The notes beneath the pieces were generated by a model, which saw only the letters and a list, made by a program, of their open reading frames with translations, was not told the DNA's origin and ran no database searches. The position numbers and the translations under genes are program-made. DNA of 64,000 nt, taken from Marinobacter sp. 1-4A (GTDB taxonomy: Bacteria > Pseudomonadota > Gammaproteobacteria > Pseudomonadales > Oleiphilaceae). The DNA is taken from NCBI RefSeq assembly GCF_016597725.1, contig NZ_VCGY01000009.1, forward strand, positions 1-64,000, read 5' to 3'. This document shows positions 44,176-53,933 of the stretch, in pieces (within the stretch, counting starts at the first letter, position 1; each line of letters begins with the position of its first letter).

Positions 44176-45702
44176 ATGCTTGCCGTTGTCCATTCCCGCG
44201 CCAGTATTGGCGTTTCCGCCCCCGAAGTTACCGTTGAGGTTCACCTCTCCGGAGGACTACCTGCTCTAACGATTGTTGGCTTGGCAGAAACCGGAGTGCG
44301 CGAGAGCCGTGAACGGGTACGAAGCGCGTTGTTGAATGCGGGCTTTGAGTTTCCTGCCCGCCGGATAACCATAAATCTTGCGCCTGCGGACTTGCCCAAA
44401 GAGGGCGGTCGATTCGATTTGCCCATTGCCCTGGGTATTCTTGCAGCCTCCGGGCAAATCCCTGCGGAAAGCCTTGTCTCCTGTGAATTCCTTGGCGAAC
44501 TCTCCCTCGATGGCGCGTTGCGCCCGTTAAAAGGCGTGTTGCCCGCCGTGCTGGCTGCACGCAACGCGGGGCGTCACCTGCTGGTACCCACTGAAAATGC
44601 GGAAGAGGCAGCGCTGGCGAGTCAGGATGATGTGCTCGCGGCAGGCCATATATTGGCCGTTTGTGAGCATCTTTGCAGGCGGGCGCGGCTGGTGCCCGTG
44701 GCTCGTACAAAGCCTAAGCCAGCAGCGACCAAAGGCGTGCCAGATCTTGCAGACGTGCGTGGGCAGAGCGTGCCTCGGCGCGCATTGGAGGTAGCAGCGG
44801 CCGGAGTTCATAATTTGCTATTTTTCGGCCCTCCAGGTACCGGGAAAAGCATGCTGGCCAGCCGGTTACCGGGGATCTTACCGGATTTGAGTGACGACCA
44901 TGCCATGGAAGTGGCCAGTGTGCATTCGGTCGCCGGGTTGCGGGTAGGAGAAGGTGGTTGGCGCCAACCTCCCTTTAGATCTCCCCATCACACGGCTTCT
45001 GCTGTGGCACTGGTAGGTGGGGGTAGTAGCCCAAGGCCAGGCGAGATCTCGCTGGCCCACCGCGGTGTACTTTTTCTTGATGAGCTACCCGAGTTTGAGC
45101 GCCGAGTTCTAGAAGTACTGCGTGAGCCTATGGAAACTGGCGAAATTTCGATCAGCCGGGCTGCCCGACAGGTCACTTTTCCAGCACGATTTCAGGTTAT
45201 CGGGGCTATGAATCCCTGCCCCTGCGGTTACAGCGGGCACCCAACCATTGAATGCCAGTGCACGCCCCAGCAGGTGATGCGCTACCGCTCGAAAATTTCT
45301 GGCCCGCTGCTGGATAGGTTCGATTTGCATGTGGAAGTGCCGGTCCAAAGCGGCGATGTGTTGATGCGCTCTGGTGATGATGGTGAACCCAGCGCAGTGG
45401 TGAGGGAACGCGTAGCGCGTGCCAGAGAACGTCAGGCCCGGCGCGGATGTGTTAATGCCATTTTATCAGGCCGCGAGTTACAGGAAGCCTGCAGCCTTGA
45501 GCGCTCCAGCGAAAAGCTGCTTTCTGGTGCGATGGAAAAGTTAGGGCTTTCAGCCCGTGCGCTACATCGAATACTGCGCGTTGCTCGCACTCTGGCAGAT
45601 CTTGATGGGTCTGAAGTGGTTACACAGCCGCATTTGATGGAGGCGCTCGGGTACCGACAGTTTGATCGCCAAACAGGTAAGAGTTCGGTGGTATCCGCCT
45701 GA
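44176..45702 (+). CDS. comM: ComM-like AAA+ helicase (YifB, Mg-chelatase family)
   Basis: A 508-residue AAA+ ATPase. The N-terminal ChlI-like domain (about 5-125) has TVEVHLSGGLPALTIVGLAE; the AAA module has Walker A FFGPPGTGKSMLASRLPG, Walker B GVLFLDELPEF and the arginine-rich sensor; a zinc-finger-like MNPCPCGYSGH with further Cys (ECQCTP) and the C-terminal Mg_chelatase_C domain follow. ComM is a hexameric branch-migration helicase that extends homologous DNA during natural transformation. ATG 44176 has GGAAGGT in front; the earlier ATG at 44131 has no signal. Intact here, which fits possible uptake of DNA in a pilus-bearing bacterium. Confidence 0.96.
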   Translation: MLAVVHSRASIGVSAPEVTVEVHLSGGLPALTIVGLAETGVRESRERVRSALLNAGFEFPARRITINLAPADLPKEGGRFDLPIALGILAASGQIPAESLVSCEFLGELSLDGALRPLKGVLPAVLAARNAGRHLLVPTENAEEAALASQDDVLAAGHILAVCEHLCRRARLVPVARTKPKPAATKGVPDLADVRGQSVPRRALEVAAAGVHNLLFFGPPGTGKSMLASRLPGILPDLSDDHAMEVASVHSVAGLRVGEGGWRQPPFRSPHHTASAVALVGGGSSPRPGEISLAHRGVLFLDELPEFERRVLEVLREPMETGEISISRAARQVTFPARFQVIGAMNPCPCGYSGHPTIECQCTPQQVMRYRSKISGPLLDRFDLHVEVPVQSGDVLMRSGDDGEPSAVVRERVARARERQARRGCVNAILSGRELQEACSLERSSEKLLSGAMEKLGLSARALHRILRVARTLADLDGSEVVTQPHLMEALGYRQFDRQTGKSSVVSA

Positions 45703-45773
45703 TTCATTTTACTCTGGTAAACTGTCTGCAAACTCCGTTAACAAGACCCGCAGGCCGGGGTTAAGGATTGCAG

Positions 45774-46526
45774 ATGACTGACCAGAAAGAACCGCACGAT
45801 CTTGGTGATGAAAACCAATCGAAGCAAAGCGACAGCGATTCGCCCATTACCACGCGCCGTGGCGTTCGTAGCTTTGTGCTTCGCCAAGGGCGCATGACCG
45901 AGGGCCAGAAAAAAGCCTTTGAGCGTAGTTGGCCGAAGTTTGGTCTTAGCCGTGAAGACGGCATGATTGATCCGCGGCAGGTGTTTGGCCGGGATGCCAT
46001 GCTTAACCTTGAGATCGGTTTCGGCATGGGTCGCTCGCTGGCGGAGATGGCAGAAGCTGCGCCGGAGCAGGATTTTATCGGTGTGGAAGTGCACCTACCT
46101 GGCGTAGGGGCCTTACTGAAAGACATTGAGGAGCGTGGACTGGAGAACGTTCGCGTGTACAACATAGATGCGAACGATGTGATTGATTTGTGCCTGCCAG
46201 ATGCCTGCTTGGATCAGGTGATGGTTTTCTTTCCGGACCCTTGGCACAAAAAGAAGCATCACAAGCGCCGGCTGGTGCAGCCAGAGTTTGTTCAGCGTAT
46301 TCGCCATAAACTGAGGGTAGGGGGTATTCTGCACCTGGCCACAGACTGGGAAAACTACGCAGAGCACATGATGGAGGTAATGGGCGAGGCTGAAGGGTTT
46401 GCCAACACTCAACAACCGGGCGAATACTCACCACGGCCTGATTATCGTCCGATTACCAAGTTTGAAAAACGTGGCGAAAATCTTGGCCACGGAGTGTGGG
46501 ATTTATTGTTTCACCGCACTAACTAA
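45774..46526 (+). CDS. trmB: tRNA (guanine-N7-)-methyltransferase
   Basis: A 250-residue SAM-dependent enzyme that makes m7G46 in tRNA. The nucleotide-binding loop is [17 protein letters not shown], the acidic motif is [13 protein letters not shown], and the catalytic stretch is [19 protein letters not shown] with the conserved PDPWxKKRHxKRR pattern. An acidic N-terminal tail of about 25 residues is longer than usual. ATG 45774 has AAGGA before it; an in-frame TTG lies two codons upstream. It converges on the hemW operon end, with only 23 bp between. Confidence 0.96.
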   Translation: MTDQKEPHDLGDENQSKQSDSDSPITTRRGVRSFVLRQGRMTEGQKKAFERSWPKFGLSREDGMIDPRQVFGRDAMLNLEIGFGMGRSLAEMAEAAPEQDFIGVEVHLPGVGALLKDIEERGLENVRVYNIDANDVIDLCLPDACLDQVMVFFPDPWHKKKHHKRRLVQPEFVQRIRHKLRVGGILHLATDWENYAEHMMEVMGEAEGFANTQQPGEYSPRPDYRPITKFEKRGENLGHGVWDLLFHRTN

Positions 46527-46549
46527 GCGTCTTCACGCCATTGTGATGA

Positions 46550-47083
46550 TCACCCCGGTGCCAGTGGATGGCGCCGGGCTGCCCGTATAATCACCAAACC
46601 TGCAATGCCGAGTGTCAGGGCGGTAAACTTGGCCAGCGCGCTGATGGCGGCCGCAAGGCTTAGGGTATCAGTGGGCGTTTCCAGATTGTTCAGCAACAAT
46701 AGGTTTTCCGTTATATCGGCCGCAGCGGCGGCGATAAACAGCGTGCGAACCCAGCGTGCTGCCGTGCGCTCACGAACGCCGGGCCGGTCAACGGTACAGT
46801 GCCGGGTGAGCAGTATCAGGGTGAGGCAGTAAACCGGAATAAACAGGAAATCCAGCCACAGGGAGAGCTTAGCCCAGTACAAGCCTTCGCTACTCCAACT
46901 TTGTACGATAGCAAGTGATTGCTCTGCGCTTCCCGCCAGTTGGAAACTAACGATTCCTTGATTCGCTGCTGCCGTTTTTAGCGGCTGGTTAATCAACACC
47001 AACGCTGCCAGTAACACCACCGTTGCAATGAGGCAGGCTTTCAGGCTTTTGGGAAAAGCCGGTAGTCCTTTTTCCGTGTCCAT
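46550..47083 (-). CDS. Four-helix membrane protein of unknown function
   Basis: A 177-residue inner-membrane protein with hydrophobic segments at about 17-32, 75-95, 108-125 and 145-167. No motif is recognised; the middle loop RHCTVDRPGVRERTAARWVR is basic, placing it in the cytoplasm. Its start overlaps the hemW stop by one base, so it is the last gene of the metX-metW-DUF4426-rdgB-hemW operon. Similar four-helix proteins occur in related marine bacteria, but I have no function to offer. Confidence 0.8.
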   Translation of the reverse strand: MDTEKGLPAFPKSLKACLIATVVLLAALVLINQPLKTAAANQGIVSFQLAGSAEQSLAIVQSWSSEGLYWAKLSLWLDFLFIPVYCLTLILLTRHCTVDRPGVRERTAARWVRTLFIAAAAADITENLLLLNNLETPTDTLSLAAAISALAKFTALTLGIAGLVIIRAARRHPLAPG

Positions 47084-48231
47084 TACAGAAAACGCTCCAA
47101 CAGGCTGTTCAGGAACCTTTGCCCCAGTGCGGTTGCCTGGAGGCGGTCACTGACCAAGAGTTTATCGTCACGCAGACTCTCAAGTTGTACCGCAACGGAT
47201 GACAGGGGTAAACCCGTGCGTTCGTAAAAAAGGCTTTCAGCCACCCCTTTTCTTAGCCGTAATACGTTCATTAGGAACTCCAGAGGGAGTTCTTTTGCAT
47301 CAATACTAGCGCTACCGGCGGTCCGGCTACCAATGCGGTTGAGGTAGGCCTCTGGCTGCCGTGTTTTCCAGTAGCGTTTGATTTCGCCAGCAGGAAGGCT
47401 GACTTTTCCATGACCACCCGCTCCTAGCGCCAAATAATCTCCAAACGTCCAGTAATTAAGGTTGTGTCTTGAGGCCTTGCCCTCTTGGCACCACGCAGAT
47501 ACCTCATAGTCAGTGAAGCCGTGTTGGTGCAGATAGTCGCTACCTTGCTGGGCAATATCCCAAAGCAACTCGTCTTCTGGCAAGTCTGGTGGCCTGCTGT
47601 AAAACTCAGTGTTGGGCTCCAGAGTCAACTGGTACCACGACAAGTGCGGCGGTTTGTGGCTCATTGCCGTCGTTAGATCCTCAAGGGCCTGGTCGGGGGT
47701 CTGGCCGGGAAGGCCGTGCATTAAATCCAGATTGAAATTATCAAAGCCCGCTTTTTTGGCGCTCTCAATAGCCCTGTGTGCGGCTGCGCTGTCGTGAATG
47801 CGGCCGAGTGCTTTCAAGTGGGCTGGATTAAAACTCTGCACACCAATAGACAAGCGGTTGATGCCAGCGTTTCGGAAGGCTTCAAATCGGCCTTCTTCCA
47901 AAGTGCCGGGATTGGCCTCCAGAGTGATTTCCGCATCGTCTGCAAACGCTAGCCGTTCCCTAAGGCCTCGAAAGAGCTTGTGGTAAAAGTCGCCGCTCAT
48001 CAGTGACGGGGTTCCACCACCAATAAACACTGTTTCAACGGTGCGCCCGGATGCAAGCGCCAGATCCTGATCCATATCTTCGAGCAGAGCGCTCAGATAA
48101 GCGGGTTCGGGGATGTCGTTCTCGAGGGCGTGGGAATTAAAATCGCAGTACGGACATTTGCGCACGCACCAAGGTACATGGATATACAAGCTCAGAGGCG
48201 GCTTAACCGGCTCTGGTGTGCGGTTAATCAC
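47083..48231 (-). CDS. hemW: HemW, radical SAM heme chaperone
   Basis: A 382-residue radical SAM protein. Cys22, Cys26 and Cys29 (PWCVRKCPYC) bind the iron-sulfur cluster, VFIGGGTPSLMSG is the SAM-binding glycine region, and the HemN_C domain is at the C-terminus (SLREKL-like DDKLLVSDRLQATALGQRFLN, cited as its parts). HemW lacks the extra N-terminal helix of HemN and is thought to deliver heme to respiratory proteins rather than oxidise coproporphyrinogen. It starts 5 bp after rdgB. Confidence 0.94.
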   Translation of the reverse strand: MINRTPEPVKPPLSLYIHVPWCVRKCPYCDFNSHALENDIPEPAYLSALLEDMDQDLALASGRTVETVFIGGGTPSLMSGDFYHKLFRGLRERLAFADDAEITLEANPGTLEEGRFEAFRNAGINRLSIGVQSFNPAHLKALGRIHDSAAAHRAIESAKKAGFDNFNLDLMHGLPGQTPDQALEDLTTAMSHKPPHLSWYQLTLEPNTEFYSRPPDLPEDELLWDIAQQGSDYLHQHGFTDYEVSAWCQEGKASRHNLNYWTFGDYLALGAGGHGKVSLPAGEIKRYWKTRQPEAYLNRIGSRTAGSASIDAKELPLEFLMNVLRLRKGVAESLFYERTGLPLSSVAVQLESLRDDKLLVSDRLQATALGQRFLNSLLERFL

Positions 48232-48236
48232 AGGGT

Positions 48237-48836
48237 TTAGGCCTCTGCCTTGAGCTGATCCATAAGCAGTGCCAAGGCTCGGCCCCGGTGGCTGATCTGG
48301 TTTTTTTCGTTTCGGGTCAGCTCAGAGGCGCTGCAGTTCTTTTCGGGGCAGAGAAAGATTGGATCATAGCCAAACCCGCCATCGCCTTGTGGTGCCCGGA
48401 GAATTGTGCCCGGCCAGCGCCCGTGGCAAATAATGGGAGTTGGATCCTCGGCGTGGCGTAGATACACCAACACACAGTGAAATTGAGCGCTGCGTTGTCC
48501 GTCAGGCACATCTGCCATGGCTTCCAAAAGCGCGTTCAGGTTATCAAGGTCGGACGCGCCAGCCCCAGCGTATCTTGCCGAGCGAACCCCGGGAGCACCG
48601 TTTAGCGCGTCGACGGCCAGACCGCTGTCGTCAGCCAATGCTGGCAAGCCGGTTTCCCGAGCCGCGTGGCGCGCTTTTAGGATGGCATTCTCTACAAAGG
48701 TGACCGCTGGCTCTTCGGCTTCGCCAACACCCAGATCGCCTTGCGGCACAGGAACAAGGTTCAGTGGCGCAAGAAGTTGGGTAAATTCGCTAATTTTGCC
48801 TTTGTTGTTGCTGGCAATAACAAGTTGTTCGGGCAT
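48237..48836 (-). CDS. rdgB: XTP/dITP diphosphatase
   Basis: A 199-residue Ham1-like pyrophosphatase that removes dITP and XTP from the nucleotide pool. The N-terminal [17 protein letters not shown] is the substrate-binding signature, [25 protein letters not shown] has the catalytic Asp, and [23 protein letters not shown] completes the pocket (given in short pieces: [11 protein letters not shown] and GFGYDPIF). ATG 48836 is chosen; the upstream open frame from 48917 has no signal and an unlike sequence. Between DUF4426 and hemW, as in Pseudomonas aeruginosa. Confidence 0.96.
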   Translation of the reverse strand: MPEQLVIASNNKGKISEFTQLLAPLNLVPVPQGDLGVGEAEEPAVTFVENAILKARHAARETGLPALADDSGLAVDALNGAPGVRSARYAGAGASDLDNLNALLEAMADVPDGQRSAQFHCVLVYLRHAEDPTPIICHGRWPGTILRAPQGDGGFGYDPIFLCPEKNCSASELTRNEKNQISHRGRALALLMDQLKAEA

Positions 48837-48843
48837 AGTCCGC

Positions 48844-49302
48844 TCAGTCACTGAAAAGAGTGTGGACGAACCGAACCGGCAGTTCTTCCCGGTGCCCGGT
48901 AGGGCGAGCCGTAACATTGAAGGTCATCAGTTCACCAGACGCGTATTGGTATTGCGCAATAAAGTAGACGGAATCGCCTTCCTGTATTCTGCGAAAGGCT
49001 AGAAATTTCACCTGCTGTATGTCGTTGGAAACCTGACCTTCCACTTGACCCGCTACAGGCTTTATCACGCCGTTTTCATCTTCTTGCATCACGGAAATAT
49101 TGACGATGCCAATGCCTTTGCTGCGCTGGAGGTTATTGGCTTTTGCAATGTCGGCGGTCAAGAATGTGCTGGGGAATACGCTCCATTGTACCTGATAGTC
49201 ACCGAAGTCCTCGGAGCCAGCATGGGCAGGAAGGCTTGCTAGGACAGCAAACAAGGCAGCTGCAGCCATTACAAACAGGTTGTTTAGGGCTTTGTTCATC
49301 AT
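48844..49302 (-). CDS. DUF4426 periplasmic protein
   Basis: A 152-residue protein with a signal peptide of about 25 residues ending in AHA. The mature part ([21 protein letters not shown] and later [10 protein letters not shown]) matches the DUF4426 family, a single beta-rich domain of unknown function. It is always found between metW and rdgB in pseudomonads. ATG 49302 shares its A with the metW stop TAA (TAATG); a second ATG follows directly at 49299. Confidence 0.92.
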   Translation of the reverse strand: MMNKALNNLFVMAAAALFAVLASLPAHAGSEDFGDYQVQWSVFPSTFLTADIAKANNLQRSKGIGIVNISVMQEDENGVIKPVAGQVEGQVSNDIQQVKFLAFRRIQEGDSVYFIAQYQYASGELMTFNVTARPTGHREELPVRFVHTLFSD

Positions 49303-49904
49303 TACGTGTTCTCCCGAGTGATGCGATAGATTGCGATCTCGCCCAATAGGTTTGGCCAGAGGCGGGCCAGCCAATTATTTTGGTGCTGACCGTCTACGAC
49401 ACGACGGCTTTTGATGCGAATACCTTTTTGTCGGCACAAAGCTTCGAAATCCTTAAAGGTACACAGCCTTATATTGGGCGTGTTGTACCATTTATACGGC
49501 AAGGAGTCAGATTCGGGCATGCGGCCGCTAAGCGCGAGGCCCCAACGCAAGCGCCAGTGTGCGAAGTTGGGGAAGGTAACTATGCCTTCTGCCCCGAGCC
49601 TCAGCATTTCGTCGAGCACTTTGTCTGGCCGACGTACCGCCTGCAGCGCTTGTGTCATCAGCACAATGTCGAAGCTGTTGTCTTCAAAGTTGTCCAGTCC
49701 TTGAGTATCGAGATTCTGCTCGATCACCGAGACCCCGCGATTCATGCAGGTGGTTATGTGGTCGGGATTAATTTCCAAACCAAACCCGCTGGCATTGCGC
49801 TCACGCTTGAGAAAATCGAGGAGAGTGCCGTCGCCGCAGCCAAGGTCGAGCACATGATGCCCCGGTTTTACCCACTGCTGGATGATTTCAAGATCCGCCC
49901 TCAT
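49302..49904 (-). CDS. metW: Methionine biosynthesis protein MetW
   Basis: A 200-residue SAM-fold protein with [17 protein letters not shown] (SAM loop) and [19 protein letters not shown]. MetW associates with MetX and is needed for full homoserine acyltransferase activity in the MetX/MetW type of methionine pathway. The start overlaps the metX stop by 4 bp, which fits the paired function. Confidence 0.94.
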   Translation of the reverse strand: MRADLEIIQQWVKPGHHVLDLGCGDGTLLDFLKRERNASGFGLEINPDHITTCMNRGVSVIEQNLDTQGLDNFEDNSFDIVLMTQALQAVRRPDKVLDEMLRLGAEGIVTFPNFAHWRLRWGLALSGRMPESDSLPYKWYNTPNIRLCTFKDFEALCRQKGIRIKSRRVVDGQHQNNWLARLWPNLLGEIAIYRITRENT

Positions 49905-51049
49905 GCGCCCACCTCTCTGGCAACACGGTCCATGTATGCGGTAAAGATATCAGTATACCGCGGGGTGGGAATCAGAAACGCATCGTGCCCCCAAGGCGCA
50001 TCAATTTCCGCATAGCTCACTTTTCTGCGCGCTGCGATCATGGCGTTCACCATCTCCTCAGAGCGGGCTGGTGTAAAGCGCCAGTCCGTGCTGAACGACA
50101 GTACCAAAAACTCGCAACTGGCTTTGGCAAGGGCCTTGGAGAGATCGCCGCCAAATTCATAAGCCGGGTCGAAATAGTCCAGTGCACGTGTCATCAGCAG
50201 GTAAGTATTGGCATCGAAAACTTCAGAGAAACGCTCGCCTTGGTAGCGCAGGTAGCTTTCAACTTGGAACTCAGCATCGTAACCAAACTTGTAGGCTTGA
50301 TCCCTTAGTTCCCGGCCAAACTTCTCACCCATGGATGCGTCTGAAAGATAGGTGATATGGCCGACCATTCGCGCCAGCATGAGGCCGCGACGGGGTAGGG
50401 TATCAAAATCATAGTATCGGCCATCGTGGAACTCCCGGTCGGAGGTGATGGCCTGTCGTGCCACTTCATTGAAGGCGATGTTCTGAGCCGTTAGCCGGGG
50501 GCTGGAGGCTATGGCGACCGAGTGCCTCAGGCGTTCCGGGTAGTCCAGGCTCCACTGTAAGGCCTGCATCCCGCCTAGAGATCCACCCACAACGGCAGCC
50601 CAGCATTCGATGCCGAGGCGATCTGCCAGCAGCGCCTGACTTTTTACCCAGTCGCTAACCGTCACTACAGGAAAGTCCGGGCCGTATGGTGTGCCGGTGG
50701 CAGGGTTGGTTGAGCTGGGGCCAGTGCTGCCGTGACAACCTCCCAGATTGTTAAGACAAACCACGAAAAAACGATTTGTATCAACAGGCTTGCCAGGGCC
50801 GATGCATGTGTCCCACCAGCCTGGCTTTCGGTCGTCCATGGAATGGTAACCGGCTGCGTGATGATGACCACTCAGCGCGTGACAGATGAGTACGGCGTTG
50901 CTGCGATCAGTGTTGAGTTCGCCATAGGTTTCAACCACCAAATCATAGCGCTCAAGTGCTTGTCCACACGCGAGTTCGATGGGTGTTTCAAAATGATACG
51001 TCTGCGGGGTGACTACCCCGACAGAATCCACAGGCAGGGAATCGGGCAT
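49901..51049 (-). CDS. metX: Homoserine O-acyltransferase MetX
   Basis: A 382-residue alpha/beta hydrolase-fold acyltransferase that activates homoserine for methionine synthesis. [15 protein letters not shown] is the oxyanion region, [17 protein letters not shown] carries the nucleophile Ser, and the triad ends with Asp in [12 protein letters not shown] and His in [15 protein letters not shown]. Proteobacterial MetX accompanied by MetW mostly uses succinyl-CoA; which acyl donor is used cannot be read by eye. First gene of a tight leftward operon with metW, DUF4426, rdgB, hemW and a membrane protein gene. The 136 bp upstream to the dynamin-like gene hold no clear riboswitch. Confidence 0.95.
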   Translation of the reverse strand: MPDSLPVDSVGVVTPQTYHFETPIELACGQALERYDLVVETYGELNTDRSNAVLICHALSGHHHAAGYHSMDDRKPGWWDTCIGPGKPVDTNRFFVVCLNNLGGCHGSTGPSSTNPATGTPYGPDFPVVTVSDWVKSQALLADRLGIECWAAVVGGSLGGMQALQWSLDYPERLRHSVAIASSPRLTAQNIAFNEVARQAITSDREFHDGRYYDFDTLPRRGLMLARMVGHITYLSDASMGEKFGRELRDQAYKFGYDAEFQVESYLRYQGERFSEVFDANTYLLMTRALDYFDPAYEFGGDLSKALAKASCEFLVLSFSTDWRFTPARSEEMVNAMIAARRKVSYAEIDAPWGHDAFLIPTPRYTDIFTAYMDRVAREVGA

Positions 51050-51185
51050 CGGCGCGACAGGTTCCTGGTTCGATCCGTTGGTAACAGCTTGGCTGGTCAG
51101 GGCAAAAAGCCTATACCAGCAAAGCAGTTTAAAGGCGGGCTATCATAGCTGCAACCGACAGGCTGTATGATGGCTTAACGGGCGG

Positions 51186-53150
51186 CTAGATTACACCGGA
51201 GATATTGACCACTTTTTGCTGAATCATGGTCGGAGCCGGCTTGCGGATTTGTCTTTGCATAGCATCCGCCAGTTCCAGTTGTCGGCGCAGGTCAGAGATG
51301 CTGTTGGCCAGTCGCTCACGCTCGACACGGCTGTCGCGATCATTTCTTACCATATCTCGGAGGCGCCGAATCTGGTGCTCCAGCAGCTGCTTCTGTTCCA
51401 TGGAATACTGCATGATGGGTAGAAGCGCTTCAGAGGGCCAGCGCTCTACATCCTGACGCACGCGGGTGTGCAGGGTTCTGGCTTCGCTAACCATCACATT
51501 GAAAAAGCGTTGAACCAGCACAGACTGCTCGGTAAGCAGGTTTTTAGGGTTGGCGCGGAAACGTCGGGCTTTTTTGCGCAACTCCCTTACGGCGATTACA
51601 TGACGGCCGGCACGCAGCGGAATAGGCTCAAGGTGCCGGGCGCGGGTATCTTCGTTGTAACGTCGATAAATGGCTCCCACCATTTTTTCGGCAAGACGCC
51701 CCTCACTGAGCAGGTTGGTGAAATCACTCTCAAGCAACTCGAAAAACTGTTCCATGGCACTGTTCATGCCCGATGTCGTCCAGCTTTTCGTCATGTTTTT
51801 GCGAATTTCTTCGGCATGAGCCTCAAATCTCGCTTCATCCACCAGCTTTTTCAGTATTTCGCCCTGCGAATCCATCAGTCTGCGACTTGAGCGCAGTGTA
51901 ATCAGCTTTTTGTAGTAGAAGTCGTAGTCTTTTTGGGAGCGGTCTGCCAATCGGGTAAGCGCTGCTTTGTCCATGGTGCTGCCGGAGCAGGCGCTAAACT
52001 CTTCTTCAAGAGATTCCAGCCGGGTTTGCATGGCCGCCTGACTGTTCTGCAGCATGCCGAGTAGATCGTTGATCAGGCTTTGGGTGATCAACTGCTCTTT
52101 GTGCATCAGAATGCGCTGAATAATCAGCTGTTCAAGATTGCCGATGTTGGATCGGGCGAACAGGTCCTGATCTTTTCGAACTCTTGCTACCAGCCCTTGT
52201 TTGGCAGACAGCGGGATAACATCTTGTTGGCGAATGCCAAGGTGGTCAGCGGTATAGCCTCGCACTCGCTCAATGGCTTCGTTCGTATGCTTTTCGCCTT
52301 GTAGGTCACCCCAAAGCACGTCAATTTTGTTCAGTACCGCAAATCGGCCTGCGCGGTGGTCGGCGTGCTCAATATCGATATAGTCTTTCCAAATAGTCAT
52401 ATCGCTGGCTGTAACGCCAGTGTCCGCACTAAGCACAAAAATAATGGCATGGGCCTGTGGCAACATGCTGATGGTCAGCTCAGGCTCGGAACCGAGAGCA
52501 TTCAACCCCGGCGTATCGAGAATTCTCAGGCCGCGCTCAAAAAGTGGATGGCGAATGCTAATCTGGGCATTACGCCAAGCCGGGATTAGAACCTGACTGG
52601 GGTTATTACGGTCATGCTCCAGCATGTTTTGATCAAAGCCCAGAGCACGGGCTTCTGCCGGGGAAACACTTTTCACCCGTGCGACTTCACCCAAAACCTC
52701 GCGCATGACTTCAGGGTCGCGCTCGTCCAGCTCGTGCTTTACCCAGCGTTGCGGTTGTTTGCGTAGCTCCTGCAGCGACAAATCTCCGGTACGGGTTTCG
52801 ATGGGGAGCAATAGGAGGTAGTTTTCGTTGGCACTGCGGTCAAAAAACAGTTCCGTGGGGCACATGGTTGTGCGCCCAGCCTGAGAAGGCAGCATGCGCT
52901 GGCCGAAATCAGAGAAGAATAAAGCGTTGATGAGTTCCGTTTTGCCACGGGAATATTCACCGACAAACGCAATGGTGAGCTCATCTTCGATAAGAAGCTC
53001 AAGCCCGTGGCGGATGCGCGCACTTATGTCGTCAGAGAATAGATTGTTATCCTGAAGCCACAGCCGGTAACGACCGATTTGGCGAATCAGCTCTTTTTTC
53101 CAGTTGTGGTAGGCCTCTACCTGCTGGGTCAAGTTTCCCTGAAGACTCAT
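51186..53150 (-). CDS. Dynamin-like GTPase
   Basis: A 654-residue large GTPase. The G domain (about 55-360) has the P-loop GEYSRGKTELINALFF, switch 2 DTPGLNALG, and the guanine motif NKIDVLWGD; RTTMCPTEL is the G2-like threonine region. The rest is long alpha-helical stalk (about 360-640), with hydrophobic runs weak, so membrane binding, if any, is peripheral. Bacterial dynamin-like proteins remodel or protect membranes, but this branch has no assigned role that I know. ATG 53150 follows AAGGAAA; the ATG at 53180 is less likely. It is 169 bp from the yggT-proC-yggS group and on the same strand. Confidence 0.85.
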   Translation of the reverse strand: MSLQGNLTQQVEAYHNWKKELIRQIGRYRLWLQDNNLFSDDISARIRHGLELLIEDELTIAFVGEYSRGKTELINALFFSDFGQRMLPSQAGRTTMCPTELFFDRSANENYLLLLPIETRTGDLSLQELRKQPQRWVKHELDERDPEVMREVLGEVARVKSVSPAEARALGFDQNMLEHDRNNPSQVLIPAWRNAQISIRHPLFERGLRILDTPGLNALGSEPELTISMLPQAHAIIFVLSADTGVTASDMTIWKDYIDIEHADHRAGRFAVLNKIDVLWGDLQGEKHTNEAIERVRGYTADHLGIRQQDVIPLSAKQGLVARVRKDQDLFARSNIGNLEQLIIQRILMHKEQLITQSLINDLLGMLQNSQAAMQTRLESLEEEFSACSGSTMDKAALTRLADRSQKDYDFYYKKLITLRSSRRLMDSQGEILKKLVDEARFEAHAEEIRKNMTKSWTTSGMNSAMEQFFELLESDFTNLLSEGRLAEKMVGAIYRRYNEDTRARHLEPIPLRAGRHVIAVRELRKKARRFRANPKNLLTEQSVLVQRFFNVMVSEARTLHTRVRQDVERWPSEALLPIMQYSMEQKQLLEHQIRRLRDMVRNDRDSRVERERLANSISDLRRQLELADAMQRQIRKPAPTMIQQKVVNISGVI

Positions 53151-53318
53151 CGGGTTTTCCTTTTGCACGACTTCCGGCATTTCCCGGGCAATTAGCCCGG
53201 GATTCGCACGACGGACGAATTAATTACTGTTAATACTAACCCGTTCCCGATTTTTTTGCGGCCTCTTGTTCCGGCTTTTTGTGGAAAACTGTTACAAATT
53301 GTCTAATTGAGACCTGAT

Positions 53319-53903
53319 TTACATTCCTAGCCCAATAGCGCCAAGGCCAACAGCCACTTTCATGTGCTCAATCACAACGGAAATAACATTCAAAATAAGG
53401 AAAACGATAATGGGTGACAGGTCTAACCCTCCCATGGACGGCATCAATTTGCGCACCGGGCGCATCACCGGCTCCGTAATCTGCGCGACCAGCTGAATCG
53501 CCGGGTGTCCGCTACCGGGAGCAATCCAGCTAACCACGACCACTGCGATAACAGACCAGAAGTAGATCTTTACGATCAAGTCCAGAACGTTCAGTACAGC
53601 CCATACCAGCAGGGTGAGCGGATTGAACGAAGGAATGCCGCCGTTTAAGGCTACGAGAATCAAAAAGAAGGTGATGGCTTGAATAATAACTGCAAGCACC
53701 AGAGCGGCACCGTCAATTCCACCCCAGCCGGGAATAACCCGTCGTAAAGGCCTTAATAGAGGGTTTGTTGCTTTGACCGCGAACTGGGAAATCGGGTTGT
53801 AAAAGTCTGCCCGGGCCAATTGCAGCAAAAAACGCAACAGTATTATGGTCATGTAAAACGTGGACACGATCAGCAGGATCGTAATCAGTATGTCTGCCAG
53901 CAT
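53319..53903 (-). CDS. yggT: YggT-family membrane protein
   Basis: A 194-residue membrane protein with two YGGT repeats, each ending in the pattern P(L/V)xRPxRxxxPxxGGxD: NPLLRPLRRVIPGWGGID and EPVMRPVRKLMPSMGGLD. Four to five helices. YggT proteins are linked to osmotic stress and to cell envelope or division in different bacteria. It is just downstream of proC, an order kept widely. Confidence 0.93.
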   Translation of the reverse strand: MLADILITILLIVSTFYMTIILLRFLLQLARADFYNPISQFAVKATNPLLRPLRRVIPGWGGIDGAALVLAVIIQAITFFLILVALNGGIPSFNPLTLLVWAVLNVLDLIVKIYFWSVIAVVVVSWIAPGSGHPAIQLVAQITEPVMRPVRKLMPSMGGLDLSPIIVFLILNVISVVIEHMKVAVGLGAIGLGM

Positions 53904-53933
53904 GTAGCCAATTCTCCGTTGTCAGTGACTGTT

